Shown here in pieces: positions 7,558-16,401 of a stretch of DNA of 28,982 bases. Position 1 is the first letter of the stretch. Each line of letters begins with the position of its first letter. A model generated the notes under the pieces. The model did not search any database and was not told the DNA's origin. It worked only from the letters and a program-made list of their open reading frames with translations. Location of the stretch: positions 19,574-48,555 of the forward strand of contig DBYC01000030.1 in assembly GCA_002310035.1 (NCBI GenBank), read 5' to 3'. The position numbers were made by a program, and so were the translations under genes. The stretch is from a bacterium UBP6_UBA1196 (lineage in GTDB: Bacteria; UBP6; UBA1177).

Positions 7558-9927
7558 CTAGCGGACACAGCGGATACGGCCGCCGCCTTTATAATAGATA
7601 CTTCCATGGTACAAATGCACAGACCATGAATCTTCCGTTTTATCGGGGCGAAGCGAAGATGACAAAAGCCAGTAGTCAGAGCCGCTTGGAATCCCTGGGA
7701 AATTAGAATGCGGATACATCGCTTTGCCGTGGTCTAATATAGATGCAAGTTCGTTTCTGTTTGGCACTCTCCAGTCAGAGTATCCTGCATAATTCTGAGT
7801 GTTCAGTTTCCTGCAATATGCACGAATATCTTGCTTTTCCGACGATGACCCGCTATCTCCGGACTGCCACATCAAACCCGTTTTTTTGTCAGTGACCGTC
7901 AAGCCGTCTGGCGATGTCACAAAATCATCTACAGCTGACGGGAGCATCTCATCTCCGCTGACACAGATGACTTGAGCCTCAGTTGATGTTTGGATGCCGT
8001 ATTCCAGCCAGCCGGTTTTTAAATCAAAAGCGCGAGCATAACCTGAGCTTTGTGGATACACTTTGCTTGTCCACATCCAGCCAGATGCTGCTATTTCCGA
8101 GAAAATCGGATGGATCGCAGGACCGAATTTGATGTTGTCAGCAATTGAAAGAACTTCCAGAGGATTAGGAACTCGCCAGTTGCTTATGTCAGCAAAATTT
8201 GAGTCTTTTAGTTCTTTGCATCGGGTAAAAGCATTCTCCCAACTGTACTTTTCGGATGACGGAGATTTTTCCCATATAAGACCGGTATTGTTGTCAATAA
8301 TAATCTTCTCCCCTGCAGTAAAACTATGCTCGATGCATTTATGCTCCGCCTCACATTCTTGAGGTGAAAATTCATTAACGCAAGGTATATGACTGGGGCA
8401 GATTTCTCCAATCGTGCGGGTCCTGCACACAGAGCCGTTCCAATAGTAACCGGATCTGCATTTGAAGCGGCATTCCTCGGTGCTTGAGGTTTCGTTGTAA
8501 ACGCCGGTCGCCGCAGGCATCCACTCAGAGCCGTTCCATTTCTGGATTATTTTTGAAACTGTGTTCCACTCCGCATTTTTTGGAAGTTCCGTGCAGTTGG
8601 AAACATGTGTATCCGATCTGCCGTTGACAAGCGTAGTAACGAAATCCTTGGCCGCTTCCTTCATCGTTTCAAAATCACTGCCAAGAGATGTCGTGCAGTC
8701 AAGAACGAGCATTATCAGCGCGCTGTTCTTATTTTCCCTCTCGATTTTCGAACTTTCAGGATCGAATTCCGATTCTCTGTCCCAGCCGCCGCTGCTTGTC
8801 TTTTTCCAAAGCATTACACTGCTGACATCAGCATCCGCCATAATGGTGCTCCCGTCCCCGTATTTAAGGTCTGCAAACACAAAATGATAAAAAGCCCCTT
8901 CCGTAAAAGAAGCGGGGATTGTCGTTGCTCCTTCGGCTAAACCGTGATAAGTTATCTCCTCGAGAGTTCTGCCTTCAGAGCGGCGGTATGTCGCCTCAAT
9001 GTAAAAGTTCGAATCAGTTGCCGACTCAGGATTGTCGAATGTAAAGCGCAACTTCAGACCGTCATCGTATCCGCCGGGAACTTTGACATCAAGATTTACT
9101 GTTTTGTAGACTGAGTAGAGGCTTTGCGCTATCTCCTCGAACCGTTCTTTGACCTCTACCATATCGGCGACCTGAAAAACATTCTCTCCGCTGCTTGCCA
9201 GCTTGTTCAAAGTCTCTCCAAACGCCGTGTCATCGGTAACATCCATACCCTTAAGACCTATCGTGTAGGCAGCGACATCAGTCCCGTGGATTTTATCGTT
9301 TACGATCATGTCGTGGAGAGCATCGCGGTATTCTGTAGTGCTGCCGTAGTTTTCCGGGTTATACTCTTCGTTTGCAAGCGAAATGTTGTCGAGACCGTCT
9401 GTAAAAGTGACCAGCACAACATTCTTCAGATTGGGAGGAAGCTGGTAGTCGCGCATCATTTCCAGCGCAGTGTAGTCGGCAAAGTAGAGAGCGGTACCGT
9501 CTCTGTATGAAAGAGTATCGATAAAACCTTTGTAAATACTTTCAGTCGACTTATCCAAAAAACCTATCTCTTTGCTGTACTGGAATTCGTTGAACCCGAT
9601 AATACCGAAATATATTCCTTCGTTCATCAGTACAGGCTCGCCGCTATCCGGATCATCGTCCGGTTCGGAATCGGTATCATCTGCCGGTTCCTGAGTTGTG
9701 TCGGCGTCATCCGGACCGGGATCACCGTCATCCTGCGTTGGACCGCCGTTATCCGTCTGTTCCGGCAGCGCATCAAAAACATCTGAATCTTCTGTTGTAT
9801 CGGCAGAATTATTATCATCATCTGTTTCTGTTATCGTCTCGCCTTCGTCACTTTTCGAACCGCCGCTACAGCCAATGACAAAAACCGAAGAGACAACGAT
9901 CAAACAAAAAACAAAGAATCTTTTCAT
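7558..9927 (-). CDS. lipoprotein with VWA-like region and two DUF1566 domains
   Basis: This 789-residue surface or periplasmic lipoprotein has a signal peptide ending in lipobox VIGC (C20), then an Asp/Glu/Thr/Pro-rich linker (about 28-100). Residues 103-275 look like a von Willebrand A fold entered at its second strand (IYFGIIGFNEF), with GTALYFADYTAL at 144-155 and TFTDGLDN at 174-181. A beta-rich stretch follows, and then LVLDCTTSLGSDF at 407-419 resembles the missing first strand with its metal-site DxTxS. A Cys-rich segment (445-535, with NAEWNT and WNGSEW) leads to two tandem DUF1566 (Lcl C-terminal) domains at about 538-657 and 670-789, the last ending in RIRCVR. GAGGG before the ATG at 9927 fixes the start; a methionine six codons upstream places that site in the coding region. 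Function is unknown; adhesion or ligand binding is plausible. Confidence 0.85.
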   Translation of the reverse strand: MKRFFVFCLIVVSSVFVIGCSGGSKSDEGETITETDDDNNSADTTEDSDVFDALPEQTDNGGPTQDDGDPGPDDADTTQEPADDTDSEPDDDPDSGEPVLMNEGIYFGIIGFNEFQYSKEIGFLDKSTESIYKGFIDTLSYRDGTALYFADYTALEMMRDYQLPPNLKNVVLVTFTDGLDNISLANEEYNPENYGSTTEYRDALHDMIVNDKIHGTDVAAYTIGLKGMDVTDDTAFGETLNKLASSGENVFQVADMVEVKERFEEIAQSLYSVYKTVNLDVKVPGGYDDGLKLRFTFDNPESATDSNFYIEATYRRSEGRTLEEITYHGLAEGATTIPASFTEGAFYHFVFADLKYGDGSTIMADADVSSVMLWKKTSSGGWDRESEFDPESSKIERENKNSALIMLVLDCTTSLGSDFETMKEAAKDFVTTLVNGRSDTHVSNCTELPKNAEWNTVSKIIQKWNGSEWMPAATGVYNETSSTEECRFKCRSGYYWNGSVCRTRTIGEICPSHIPCVNEFSPQECEAEHKCIEHSFTAGEKIIIDNNTGLIWEKSPSSEKYSWENAFTRCKELKDSNFADISNWRVPNPLEVLSIADNIKFGPAIHPIFSEIAASGWMWTSKVYPQSSGYARAFDLKTGWLEYGIQTSTEAQVICVSGDEMLPSAVDDFVTSPDGLTVTDKKTGLMWQSGDSGSSSEKQDIRAYCRKLNTQNYAGYSDWRVPNRNELASILDHGKAMYPHSNFPGIPSGSDYWLLSSSLRPDKTEDSWSVHLYHGSIYYKGGGRIRCVR

Positions 9928-9959
9928 TTTTCCCTCTATTTTCAAACAAAAAACGCAGT

Positions 9960-9987
9960 ATTTTAGGTCGTTTTAAAAAAAATACAA
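9960..9987 (-). promoter_or_regulatory. sigma-70-like promoter for the VWA/DUF1566 lipoprotein
   Basis: On the minus strand, TTGTAT (9987-9982), a 16-base spacer and TAAAAT (9965-9960). The ten bases CCTAAAATAC and the following T-rich stretch also occur at the promoter of the second DUF1566 gene (18953-18980). Confidence 0.55.
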
Positions 9988-9990
9988 GAA

Positions 9991-11976
9991 TTATCGTTCT
10001 TCGGTCATCCCGTCAAATTCTTCCTCGGTTATCGTTTTTACACCGAGTTCTTTTGCTTTGGCCAGCTTGCTTCCGGCATCCTCGCCGACGAGAACAAAAT
10101 CGGTTTTTTTGCTGACAGAACCGCTCACTTTGCCGCCAAGAGCTTTGATCTTTTCGGCAAAGAATTCGCGCGGCTTAGACAAAGTGCCTGTAATCACGAA
10201 TGTTTTGCCTGAGAATGCGGCATTTTCAGTACTTTCTGATTTTTCGGGATAGATTATTTCGACTTCCTTTAAAAGTTTTCCGACAGTCTCTTTGTTCTGA
10301 GGATCGGCGAAGAAGTCGGTTATCGAAGCCGCAACGATGTCGCCGATCCCGTCGATCTGCATGAGATCAAGCGCTGAAGCGGCGATAAGCTCCTCTGCCG
10401 TGAACCTTTTTTCGAGCTCTCCCGCGATAAATTCACCCACTCCGTCGATCCCGAGCGAGTTTACAAAGTTTCTGAAGCGGATCTTCCGCGCCTTGTTTAT
10501 CGATTCAAGAAGGTTATAGACACTTTTTTCGCCCCACCCTTTCTCAAAAACGAGCATCAAAGAGTAATCGGAAAGGTGGAAAATGTCGGTCACGGAGTTG
10601 AGCCACCCTTTTTCATGCAGGAATTCGACCTGTTTTTCGCCGAGACCGTCGATATTGAAGCACCCTTTCGAAACAAAATAGCTGATGTATGCCACTATTT
10701 TAGCCTGACAGCCTATATTCTGGCATTTATAGGCGACTTTGTTCTCGTCTTTTGCGAGTTTCGAGCCGCATACAGGGCAGTTTTCAGGGTGAAAGATCTC
10801 CTTTTCGCTGCCGTCGCGAAGTGTTTCGACAGGGGCTGTAACTTCCGGAATTACATCTCCGGCGCGGCGCACGAAAACAGTGTCGCCTATCTTCAAGCCT
10901 TTTCTTTCGACTTCCTCGATGTTGTGCAGAGTGGCGCGTTTTACGATGACTCCGGCGATTTCAACCGGTTCAAGTTCCGCGACCGGCGTGATTATCCCAG
11001 TGCGGCCTACCTGCCAGGTTATATCAAGGAGTTTCGTCGTTTTTTCTATCGCAGGAAGTTTGTAGGCGATCGCCCATTTCGGAGTTTTTGTAAGGAATCC
11101 GGCAGCGCGCTGCTCCTCGAAACTGTTGAGTTTGACGACAAGTCCGTCGATATCGAACGGCAAGTCGCCTCTTTCAGCCACGGTTTTTTCGATCAGCGCC
11201 TCAATTTCCTCGATTTTTTCCATTTTTTCGTAGTGCGGAGTCTTGAAACCGAGCCCGCGGAGAAAACCGTGAAGTTCTTCCTGAGATTTTATGCTGACAT
11301 CGCTGATCCCGGTTATCGCATAGGCAAAAAATTTGAGCTTTCTCCCTGCCGTAACCTTAGGGTCGAGCTGACGCAACGAGCCCGCCGCGGCATTTCTGGG
11401 ATTTGCGAAAGGCTTCTCCCCGGTTCCCGATTTTGCTGCGTTAAGCTCCTCAAAACTCGATTTCGGCATATAGACTTCGCCGCGCACTTCTATTTTCTCG
11501 ACTGAATTAAGTTCCGGGATTTCCAAAGGAATTTCTTTTATCGTAGCGACATTTTCAGTGACATCCTCGCCAACGGAACCGTCACCGCGCGTCGCAGCTT
11601 TCACGAACCGCCCTTTTTCATAAAGGATGTTGAGGGCAAGCCCGTCGATTTTCTGCTCGACAACATATCCGCCTGCCGGCACAAAATCGAGCCTGTTGAA
11701 AAACTCCTCCACCTCGTTCACCGCAAAAGCGTCGTCAAGCGACATCATCTTTTCGCTGTGAACGACTTTCGTGAAACCGTCCCTTATTTTCGAGCCGACA
11801 CGCATGGTCGGAGAATAATTCTGTTTTTTATCGGGATTTTTCCATTCATAATCGACAACTTCACGGTAGAGCCGGTCGTATTCCCCGTCGCTCATAAACG
11901 GCGAATCGTCGCGGTAGTAAGCGGTCGAAGCCTTGTTCAAAAGATTTATCGTCTCAAGATACTTTTCAAAATCCAT
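9991..11976 (-). CDS. ligA: NAD-dependent DNA ligase
   Basis: LigA seals nicks in replication and repair using NAD+. The 661-residue protein has the full family layout. The N-terminal Ia domain contains YYRDDSP and SDGEYD. The adenylation domain has the lysine nucleophile in KIDG at 109-112, plus ATRGDGSVGED and EVRGEVYMP. An OB-fold follows, then a four-cysteine zinc finger (CPVCG then CQNIGC), helix-hairpin-helix motifs, and a C-terminal BRCT domain beginning near SGKTFVITGTLSKPREFF. AGGTGA lies four bases before the ATG. It follows the ankyrin lipoprotein gene by 21 bases on the same strand and is probably co-transcribed from the promoter in front of that gene. Confidence 0.97.
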   Translation of the reverse strand: MDFEKYLETINLLNKASTAYYRDDSPFMSDGEYDRLYREVVDYEWKNPDKKQNYSPTMRVGSKIRDGFTKVVHSEKMMSLDDAFAVNEVEEFFNRLDFVPAGGYVVEQKIDGLALNILYEKGRFVKAATRGDGSVGEDVTENVATIKEIPLEIPELNSVEKIEVRGEVYMPKSSFEELNAAKSGTGEKPFANPRNAAAGSLRQLDPKVTAGRKLKFFAYAITGISDVSIKSQEELHGFLRGLGFKTPHYEKMEKIEEIEALIEKTVAERGDLPFDIDGLVVKLNSFEEQRAAGFLTKTPKWAIAYKLPAIEKTTKLLDITWQVGRTGIITPVAELEPVEIAGVIVKRATLHNIEEVERKGLKIGDTVFVRRAGDVIPEVTAPVETLRDGSEKEIFHPENCPVCGSKLAKDENKVAYKCQNIGCQAKIVAYISYFVSKGCFNIDGLGEKQVEFLHEKGWLNSVTDIFHLSDYSLMLVFEKGWGEKSVYNLLESINKARKIRFRNFVNSLGIDGVGEFIAGELEKRFTAEELIAASALDLMQIDGIGDIVAASITDFFADPQNKETVGKLLKEVEIIYPEKSESTENAAFSGKTFVITGTLSKPREFFAEKIKALGGKVSGSVSKKTDFVLVGEDAGSKLAKAKELGVKTITEEEFDGMTEER

Positions 11977-11997
11977 ATTTCACCTGTTTTTGATCGT

Positions 11998-12705
11998 TCA
12001 GAACTGCAAACCGGCATCACGGAGAAGGACTTCCATCGCCTCGCGATTGTTTTTGCCGATAAATTTATGAATTTTCGTACCGTTTTTCGTAACGGCGTTC
12101 ACATCCGCACCTTTTTTGATCAGTTCCCTGACTATGTCGGCGTTTCCTCTAGCCACAGCCCGCATCAGAGGAGTTATTCCGTAAGTGTCACCCAGATCGA
12201 CATCGGCTCCCGACTGAATAAAAAGCCATGCCGCGCCGTTGTTTCCGCTTTCGATCGCCGTCATAAGCGGAGTCATCCCGTCGAAACCCTTCCTGTTGAT
12301 GTCAGCACCAGATTTTATGATCAGAGAAATCATCTCCGGAGTTCCTTTCTGAGCTGCTTTCGCCAGAACAGATACCCCTTCGACAGAAGCCTGCAGATCG
12401 GCTTTTGAGTGAAGCAGGACCTGAAAACTCATCTCGTCACCGCTGTCGATCACATAAAAAATAACCGGGATCTGATATTTGCCGGCTTCGAAAGTAGTAT
12501 TTGGACTCATTCCGGCATCAACAAAAAGTTTAACGATATCAGATCTTTTTTCTTTTATTGCCTTAACAAAATCCTCTTCCGAGAACTCGTAACCGAGAAC
12601 AGCCAGCCTGTCCCTCGCCTTGTAGACCGAAGGTGCCGTGCGCTCCCTGCCGCCGCACGAAACGGCCGAAACAAACAGCAAAAACAACAAAAAAAGACGT
12701 CTCAT
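11998..12705 (-). CDS. ankyrin-repeat lipoprotein
   Basis: The 235-residue protein opens with a lipoprotein signal (FVSAVSC, C17), so it should be membrane-anchored outside the cytoplasm. About five ankyrin repeats follow, the clearest being DGMTPLMTAIESGNNGAAWL and YGITPLMRAVARGNADIVRE, each ending in SGAD or KGAD before the next unit. Ankyrin stacks bind other proteins; the ligand cannot be inferred. GAGAGG precedes the start by nine bases. The gene leads the ligA transcript, but no functional link is implied. Confidence 0.88.
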   Translation of the reverse strand: MRRLFLLFLLFVSAVSCGGRERTAPSVYKARDRLAVLGYEFSEEDFVKAIKEKRSDIVKLFVDAGMSPNTTFEAGKYQIPVIFYVIDSGDEMSFQVLLHSKADLQASVEGVSVLAKAAQKGTPEMISLIIKSGADINRKGFDGMTPLMTAIESGNNGAAWLFIQSGADVDLGDTYGITPLMRAVARGNADIVRELIKKGADVNAVTKNGTKIHKFIGKNNREAMEVLLRDAGLQF

Positions 12706-12734
12706 AATGACAACCTCTCAAAAAAAAGCTGTTT

Positions 12735-12762
12735 ATTATACTTAAAACCAACTTTTTTGCAC
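12735..12762 (-). promoter_or_regulatory. sigma-70-like promoter for the ankyrin-ligA unit
   Basis: On the minus strand, GTGCAA (12762-12757), a 16-base spacer and a consensus TATAAT (12740-12735). It is divergent from the HEAT/HD promoter. Confidence 0.55.
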
Positions 12763-12807
12763 TTTTTCATATTCAGTCGAATTTTTCGCGATTTTGCCCG
12801 AAAAAAT

Positions 12808-12835
12808 TTGAGCTTTAAACACAAAAGGCTAGAAT
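12808..12835 (+). promoter_or_regulatory. sigma-70-like promoter for the HEAT/HD gene pair
   Basis: TTGAGC (12808-12813), a 16-base spacer and TAGAAT (12830-12835). The predicted leader is only about 20 bases, with GAGG at 12850-12853 as ribosome site. Confidence 0.55.
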
Positions 12836-12862
12836 GAGCGGAAATTTTCGAGGTTTTGAAAA

Positions 12863-14920
12863 ATGGTAAAGGCAAACGAAAAAAAGAGAGAGATTTTTGA
12901 TTTTTTCAAGGATAACGCCGACAAGCTGTTCGACGACAATGAACTCGTCAAATCGGCTAAGGAGCTTGTCGCTCTTTTCGGCAAGGTTATCCGAGGTTAC
13001 CGGCTTTATCCCAGAACGAATCCGGCGTTTTCCAGATTTGCTGATTATTTCAAAATAAAGCTGGACGATATTCTCACCGACATCCCTTCGGTTTCACTGA
13101 GGATCTCGACGAAAGGATTCATGCTCGGGAACCATCTGCTTGATACGGGCGAAAAAGACCGCGAAGTTGTCTTTTTCCTCTACAATGACGGTCTGCGCGA
13201 GATCTTTTTCCAAAAGGGTGTCGCCAGGGATGAAATAACGCAGCTTTTCGACATTCTTGCGCAGTGCACCCTGTTCGCGAATGAGGACTACGACCTTTCG
13301 ACACTGCTTTGGGACCACAACTTCACGAATATCGGCTACATTACGGAAGACGAACTTATCAAGCAGAATCTTTCGCTTGCAAACGATTCCGAAAACTTTT
13401 CGCCCTTTCTTGTCGAAGAGCTTTCATACGGCCCGGGATTTGACGGGATCGGCGAAGTCGACAAGGATGACGGAAAGGACGGAGGCGGAAATTCGCCGGT
13501 CGATATGGCGAAATCACCCAACTTCGAAGCGAGCGATTTTGAAAAGTATACCGAACTCATCCTTCGCGAAAACATTCCGGTCGATTTCAACGAGCGCAAG
13601 GAGCTTCTCAACCAGAGACTTTCGAATTACATCGTCGGCAAAATGGAGATGTTCAAGTTCGACGAAGCTCTGAAACACAACAGTGATTCGTTTGTCGTCA
13701 ACCGCTTTTTGAAGGAACTTTCGGCGCGCCTTACGAGCAGTCAGGGAACGAAAGCCGGCAAGGAACTTCTTGAAACCGCAGTTTCACTCTGGGAAAAGCT
13801 GCTTCTCTTCGGTTCGGTAAGCGGCGCTATCCTCTTCATCCAGACTCTCAAAACGATCGCCGAACAGCTGAAAACCACTCAGCCGGAATATGCGAAAAAA
13901 ATCAGGGACACCTTTTCCGACCTTGAAAACGAAGAGTTTTTAAGCGACTTTTTCTTCACGGTCGAAGATATCCCGGCCGAGGAACTTGCCGTTATCGGCA
14001 AACTTTTTGCGATGATCCCGCCGAAAAAAACAGAATTTCTAGTTTCCAAAGTCACTGCTCTTGATTCAAAGGAAACGCGTATCGCAATTATAGACAGCTG
14101 TTCGAAATATCTGCCGCTAACTGACGAACTTATCGCTCTGACGCGCCATACCGACTGGAAAATCGTGCGCAATACCCTTGCTATGATGAAAGACAAGAAA
14201 GATCCGAAGATCGTTCCGGCAATCAGAACGCTGGTTTCGCATCCTCAGAAGCAGACACGAATCGAGGCACTGGCTCTGCTCATGGATTTTTCAATCGAAG
14301 AGGCTCTCCCGGCACTTGAAAGGGCGGTCTTTTCGTCGGCACGCGATGTCAGGAGCGCCGCAATACAGAAAATTCTCGAACTCAAGGACAATCTGGCGAT
14401 AAAACCAATCGTCAACAGGCTCTTGCATGTCCACAACCTCAAAAAACTGGAAAGCGACGAAATCGACGATATTTTTGCAATGATCGTTTCGATGCGCAGA
14501 TACGATCTTTTCGATCTTCTCGGACAGCACCTGCTGACGGAGGATAAGGAATGCGACATCAGGCTGAAGGCGATCCAGGCGATACAGAAAGCGACTACGA
14601 TGACACATTTTTCCAGGTTTATCGTACGCGCCGCCGATATAAACTCGCTTTCGAAGATGAAAACGGACGAACTTCTGGCTTTCTGCAAGCTGCTCAGGCC
14701 CGAAATTTTCAAAGAACTCTTCCCCGAAATGAGAAATATGCTCAATGCTTCCGGCAGTCTCTTCAATAAAACCGTCCCGACTGCCAAAGAGGAATTCTAC
14801 AAGGCGATCTTCTACTACCGCAACGACCCAGAAGCAAAAAAGTTCATCGAGAAATCGCTTAATGAAGGAAACAAGGAAACAGTAAAAATAGTCAATAAAA
14901 TCAAAGGAAAATACTTATGA
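12863..14920 (+). CDS. HEAT-repeat protein with HD-partner-type N-terminal domain
   Basis: The 685-residue soluble protein has no signal peptide or membrane segment. Residues 25-170 form a domain (KVIRGYRLYPRTNPAF, then FMLGNHLL, then the FFLYNDGLREIFF region) that aligns with the N-terminus of the next gene's product. A Gly/Asp-rich linker follows at about 195-215 (DKDDGKDGGG). After a helical middle part, residues 395-520 carry HEAT-like repeats (TDWKIVRNTLAMMKD, KQTRIEALALLMD, ARDVRSAAIQKILELKD). HEAT repeats act as scaffolds. Its stop codon overlaps the next start as ATGA, so the two are translationally coupled and probably work as a complex; the function is not known. Confidence 0.8.
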   Translation: MVKANEKKREIFDFFKDNADKLFDDNELVKSAKELVALFGKVIRGYRLYPRTNPAFSRFADYFKIKLDDILTDIPSVSLRISTKGFMLGNHLLDTGEKDREVVFFLYNDGLREIFFQKGVARDEITQLFDILAQCTLFANEDYDLSTLLWDHNFTNIGYITEDELIKQNLSLANDSENFSPFLVEELSYGPGFDGIGEVDKDDGKDGGGNSPVDMAKSPNFEASDFEKYTELILRENIPVDFNERKELLNQRLSNYIVGKMEMFKFDEALKHNSDSFVVNRFLKELSARLTSSQGTKAGKELLETAVSLWEKLLLFGSVSGAILFIQTLKTIAEQLKTTQPEYAKKIRDTFSDLENEEFLSDFFFTVEDIPAEELAVIGKLFAMIPPKKTEFLVSKVTALDSKETRIAIIDSCSKYLPLTDELIALTRHTDWKIVRNTLAMMKDKKDPKIVPAIRTLVSHPQKQTRIEALALLMDFSIEEALPALERAVFSSARDVRSAAIQKILELKDNLAIKPIVNRLLHVHNLKKLESDEIDDIFAMIVSMRRYDLFDLLGQHLLTEDKECDIRLKAIQAIQKATTMTHFSRFIVRAADINSLSKMKTDELLAFCKLLRPEIFKELFPEMRNMLNASGSLFNKTVPTAKEEFYKAIFYYRNDPEAKKFIEKSLNEGNKETVKIVNKIKGKYL

Positions 14921-16371
14921 GCGAAGAACTGCACGGCAATGTGATATCCTCGGAGTTTTTTGAGAACTCAGACCGTATCGAAAGGGAGAGGATGTATGAT
15001 TTTACGGTAGCCCTCAACGCGCTTCTGAAATCGCTTAGGCTTTACGGCGCAGGCAACGACACCGTTGAGAAAAACACCGAAAAACTGAATGATGTAATAA
15101 AGTTTTTCTTTACGACCGACCCGTTTTTCGAGTTCACTTTCAACGGCAATGATTTCATGCTGAATGACATCAGAGTCAAAAGAAAGAAAGGACTCAATAT
15201 TTCGTTCGAAGAACTTGAGGATTTTTTCATCGATCTCCAGATCGCAACGATAATCTTCCATAAAACAAGCGGGATCAGCGAAATCGTCGAGTTCCTGACT
15301 GCCGGTCAGGAGACAATGAAGTCGAACCTTAAGTCTGATGTCGTTTTCGACCGTTTCGAGCAGAAAATCAAAAACAAAGGGATCAAAATCCAGATAACCA
15401 AGCGTGACAGTTCAGGCGGCGACGACCTTTTCAACATTCTGAACAAAAGCCAGCTCGCACGTCTTACTTACAGAAATATGATTCTTGACCACGCGCTGTT
15501 CAAGGACAAAATCAAGGAAAACCGCCCGATGCCGCTCAGAAAGGCGATGCGTAACATCCAGAACACGATCGATATGATCTGCGACGGTTCGTCAGATTCG
15601 CAGGAATCGCACATCATGGTTCTCGCTTCGATCAACAGTCTCCGCGGCAAAATGATCGCGACGCACCTCACAAATACAGCGATACTCAGCATTGCTGCAG
15701 GTGTCCAGCTCGGCATCGACCGATCTCTGCTTACGCGAATCGGCATGGCGGCATATTTCCACGACATAGACATTCCAGCTGAATCGAAAGGCGAAGTCGT
15801 TGAACACTGCCAGAACGGTTTTGCAGTTCTCAGCCGACTCAATTCGCTCAACTTCGCGATGATGGAGGCGGCGATCACGGCAGGTCTGCACCATACGACC
15901 TACACTTTCGACTGCAAGCCTATCCCGCCGGAAAAACCGATAATGTCGACTCCGCTCGGCGAACTCATCAAAGTCTGCGACTACTACGATCTTGCGACAC
16001 GCTGGTGGCCTGCACGGAAAACTGTTCCGATGAAACGCCCTGAAGCGATCGAGCAGCTTTTCAAAATGGCCGACATGCGCTGTCTCGCAAAAGTCACGGT
16101 CAAGGCACTTTTCAGTGCGCTCGGAATTTTCCCGCCTGGAACGGTCCTTCGCGTCATCGGCAAAAGACAGCTCGCATGCTCTCTTGATGTCTTCAGAACG
16201 ACAGGGCGTAAAGGCAAGGCGGCGATTCTCGACAAAAACATGAATTTCGTCGGCGTTGAAACATTTTATCCGCACGAACTTCTTGAGATACCTAAAGGAC
16301 TTCACTTCAGACTTCCGCCCGAAACAGTCAAGGCGATGCTTGACTCTTTCAACGAAGAGGCTGCGGGATAA
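14917..16371 (+). CDS. HD-GYP-like phosphodiesterase-family protein
   Basis: The 484-residue cytoplasmic protein begins with the domain it shares with its upstream neighbour (LLKSLRLYGAGND at 36-48, FMLNDIRV at 80-87). The rest is HD-GYP-like. H250, H282-D283, H297, H325-H326 and D355 fall at nearly the order and spacing of the metal ligands of HD-GYP enzymes, and the tail ALGIFPPGTVLRV at 401-413 matches the usual C-terminal signature. The GYP motif itself is absent (HHTTYTFDCKP instead). Metal binding therefore looks intact, but the substrate, cyclic di-GMP or another phosphoester, is uncertain. The start overlaps the upstream stop by four bases. It converges on the GT2 gene, 30 bases away. 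Confidence 0.82.
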   Translation: MSEELHGNVISSEFFENSDRIERERMYDFTVALNALLKSLRLYGAGNDTVEKNTEKLNDVIKFFFTTDPFFEFTFNGNDFMLNDIRVKRKKGLNISFEELEDFFIDLQIATIIFHKTSGISEIVEFLTAGQETMKSNLKSDVVFDRFEQKIKNKGIKIQITKRDSSGGDDLFNILNKSQLARLTYRNMILDHALFKDKIKENRPMPLRKAMRNIQNTIDMICDGSSDSQESHIMVLASINSLRGKMIATHLTNTAILSIAAGVQLGIDRSLLTRIGMAAYFHDIDIPAESKGEVVEHCQNGFAVLSRLNSLNFAMMEAAITAGLHHTTYTFDCKPIPPEKPIMSTPLGELIKVCDYYDLATRWWPARKTVPMKRPEAIEQLFKMADMRCLAKVTVKALFSALGIFPPGTVLRVIGKRQLACSLDVFRTTGRKGKAAILDKNMNFVGVETFYPHELLEIPKGLHFRLPPETVKAMLDSFNEEAAG

Positions 16372-16401
16372 ATAACCGTGACGACGACACGCCGTGACGT
16401 T

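Noticed and set aside
16372..16401. Bidirectional terminator between the HD and GT2 genes
   Set aside because: Only a 4-bp CGTG/CACG stem is visible and there is no adequate T-run.
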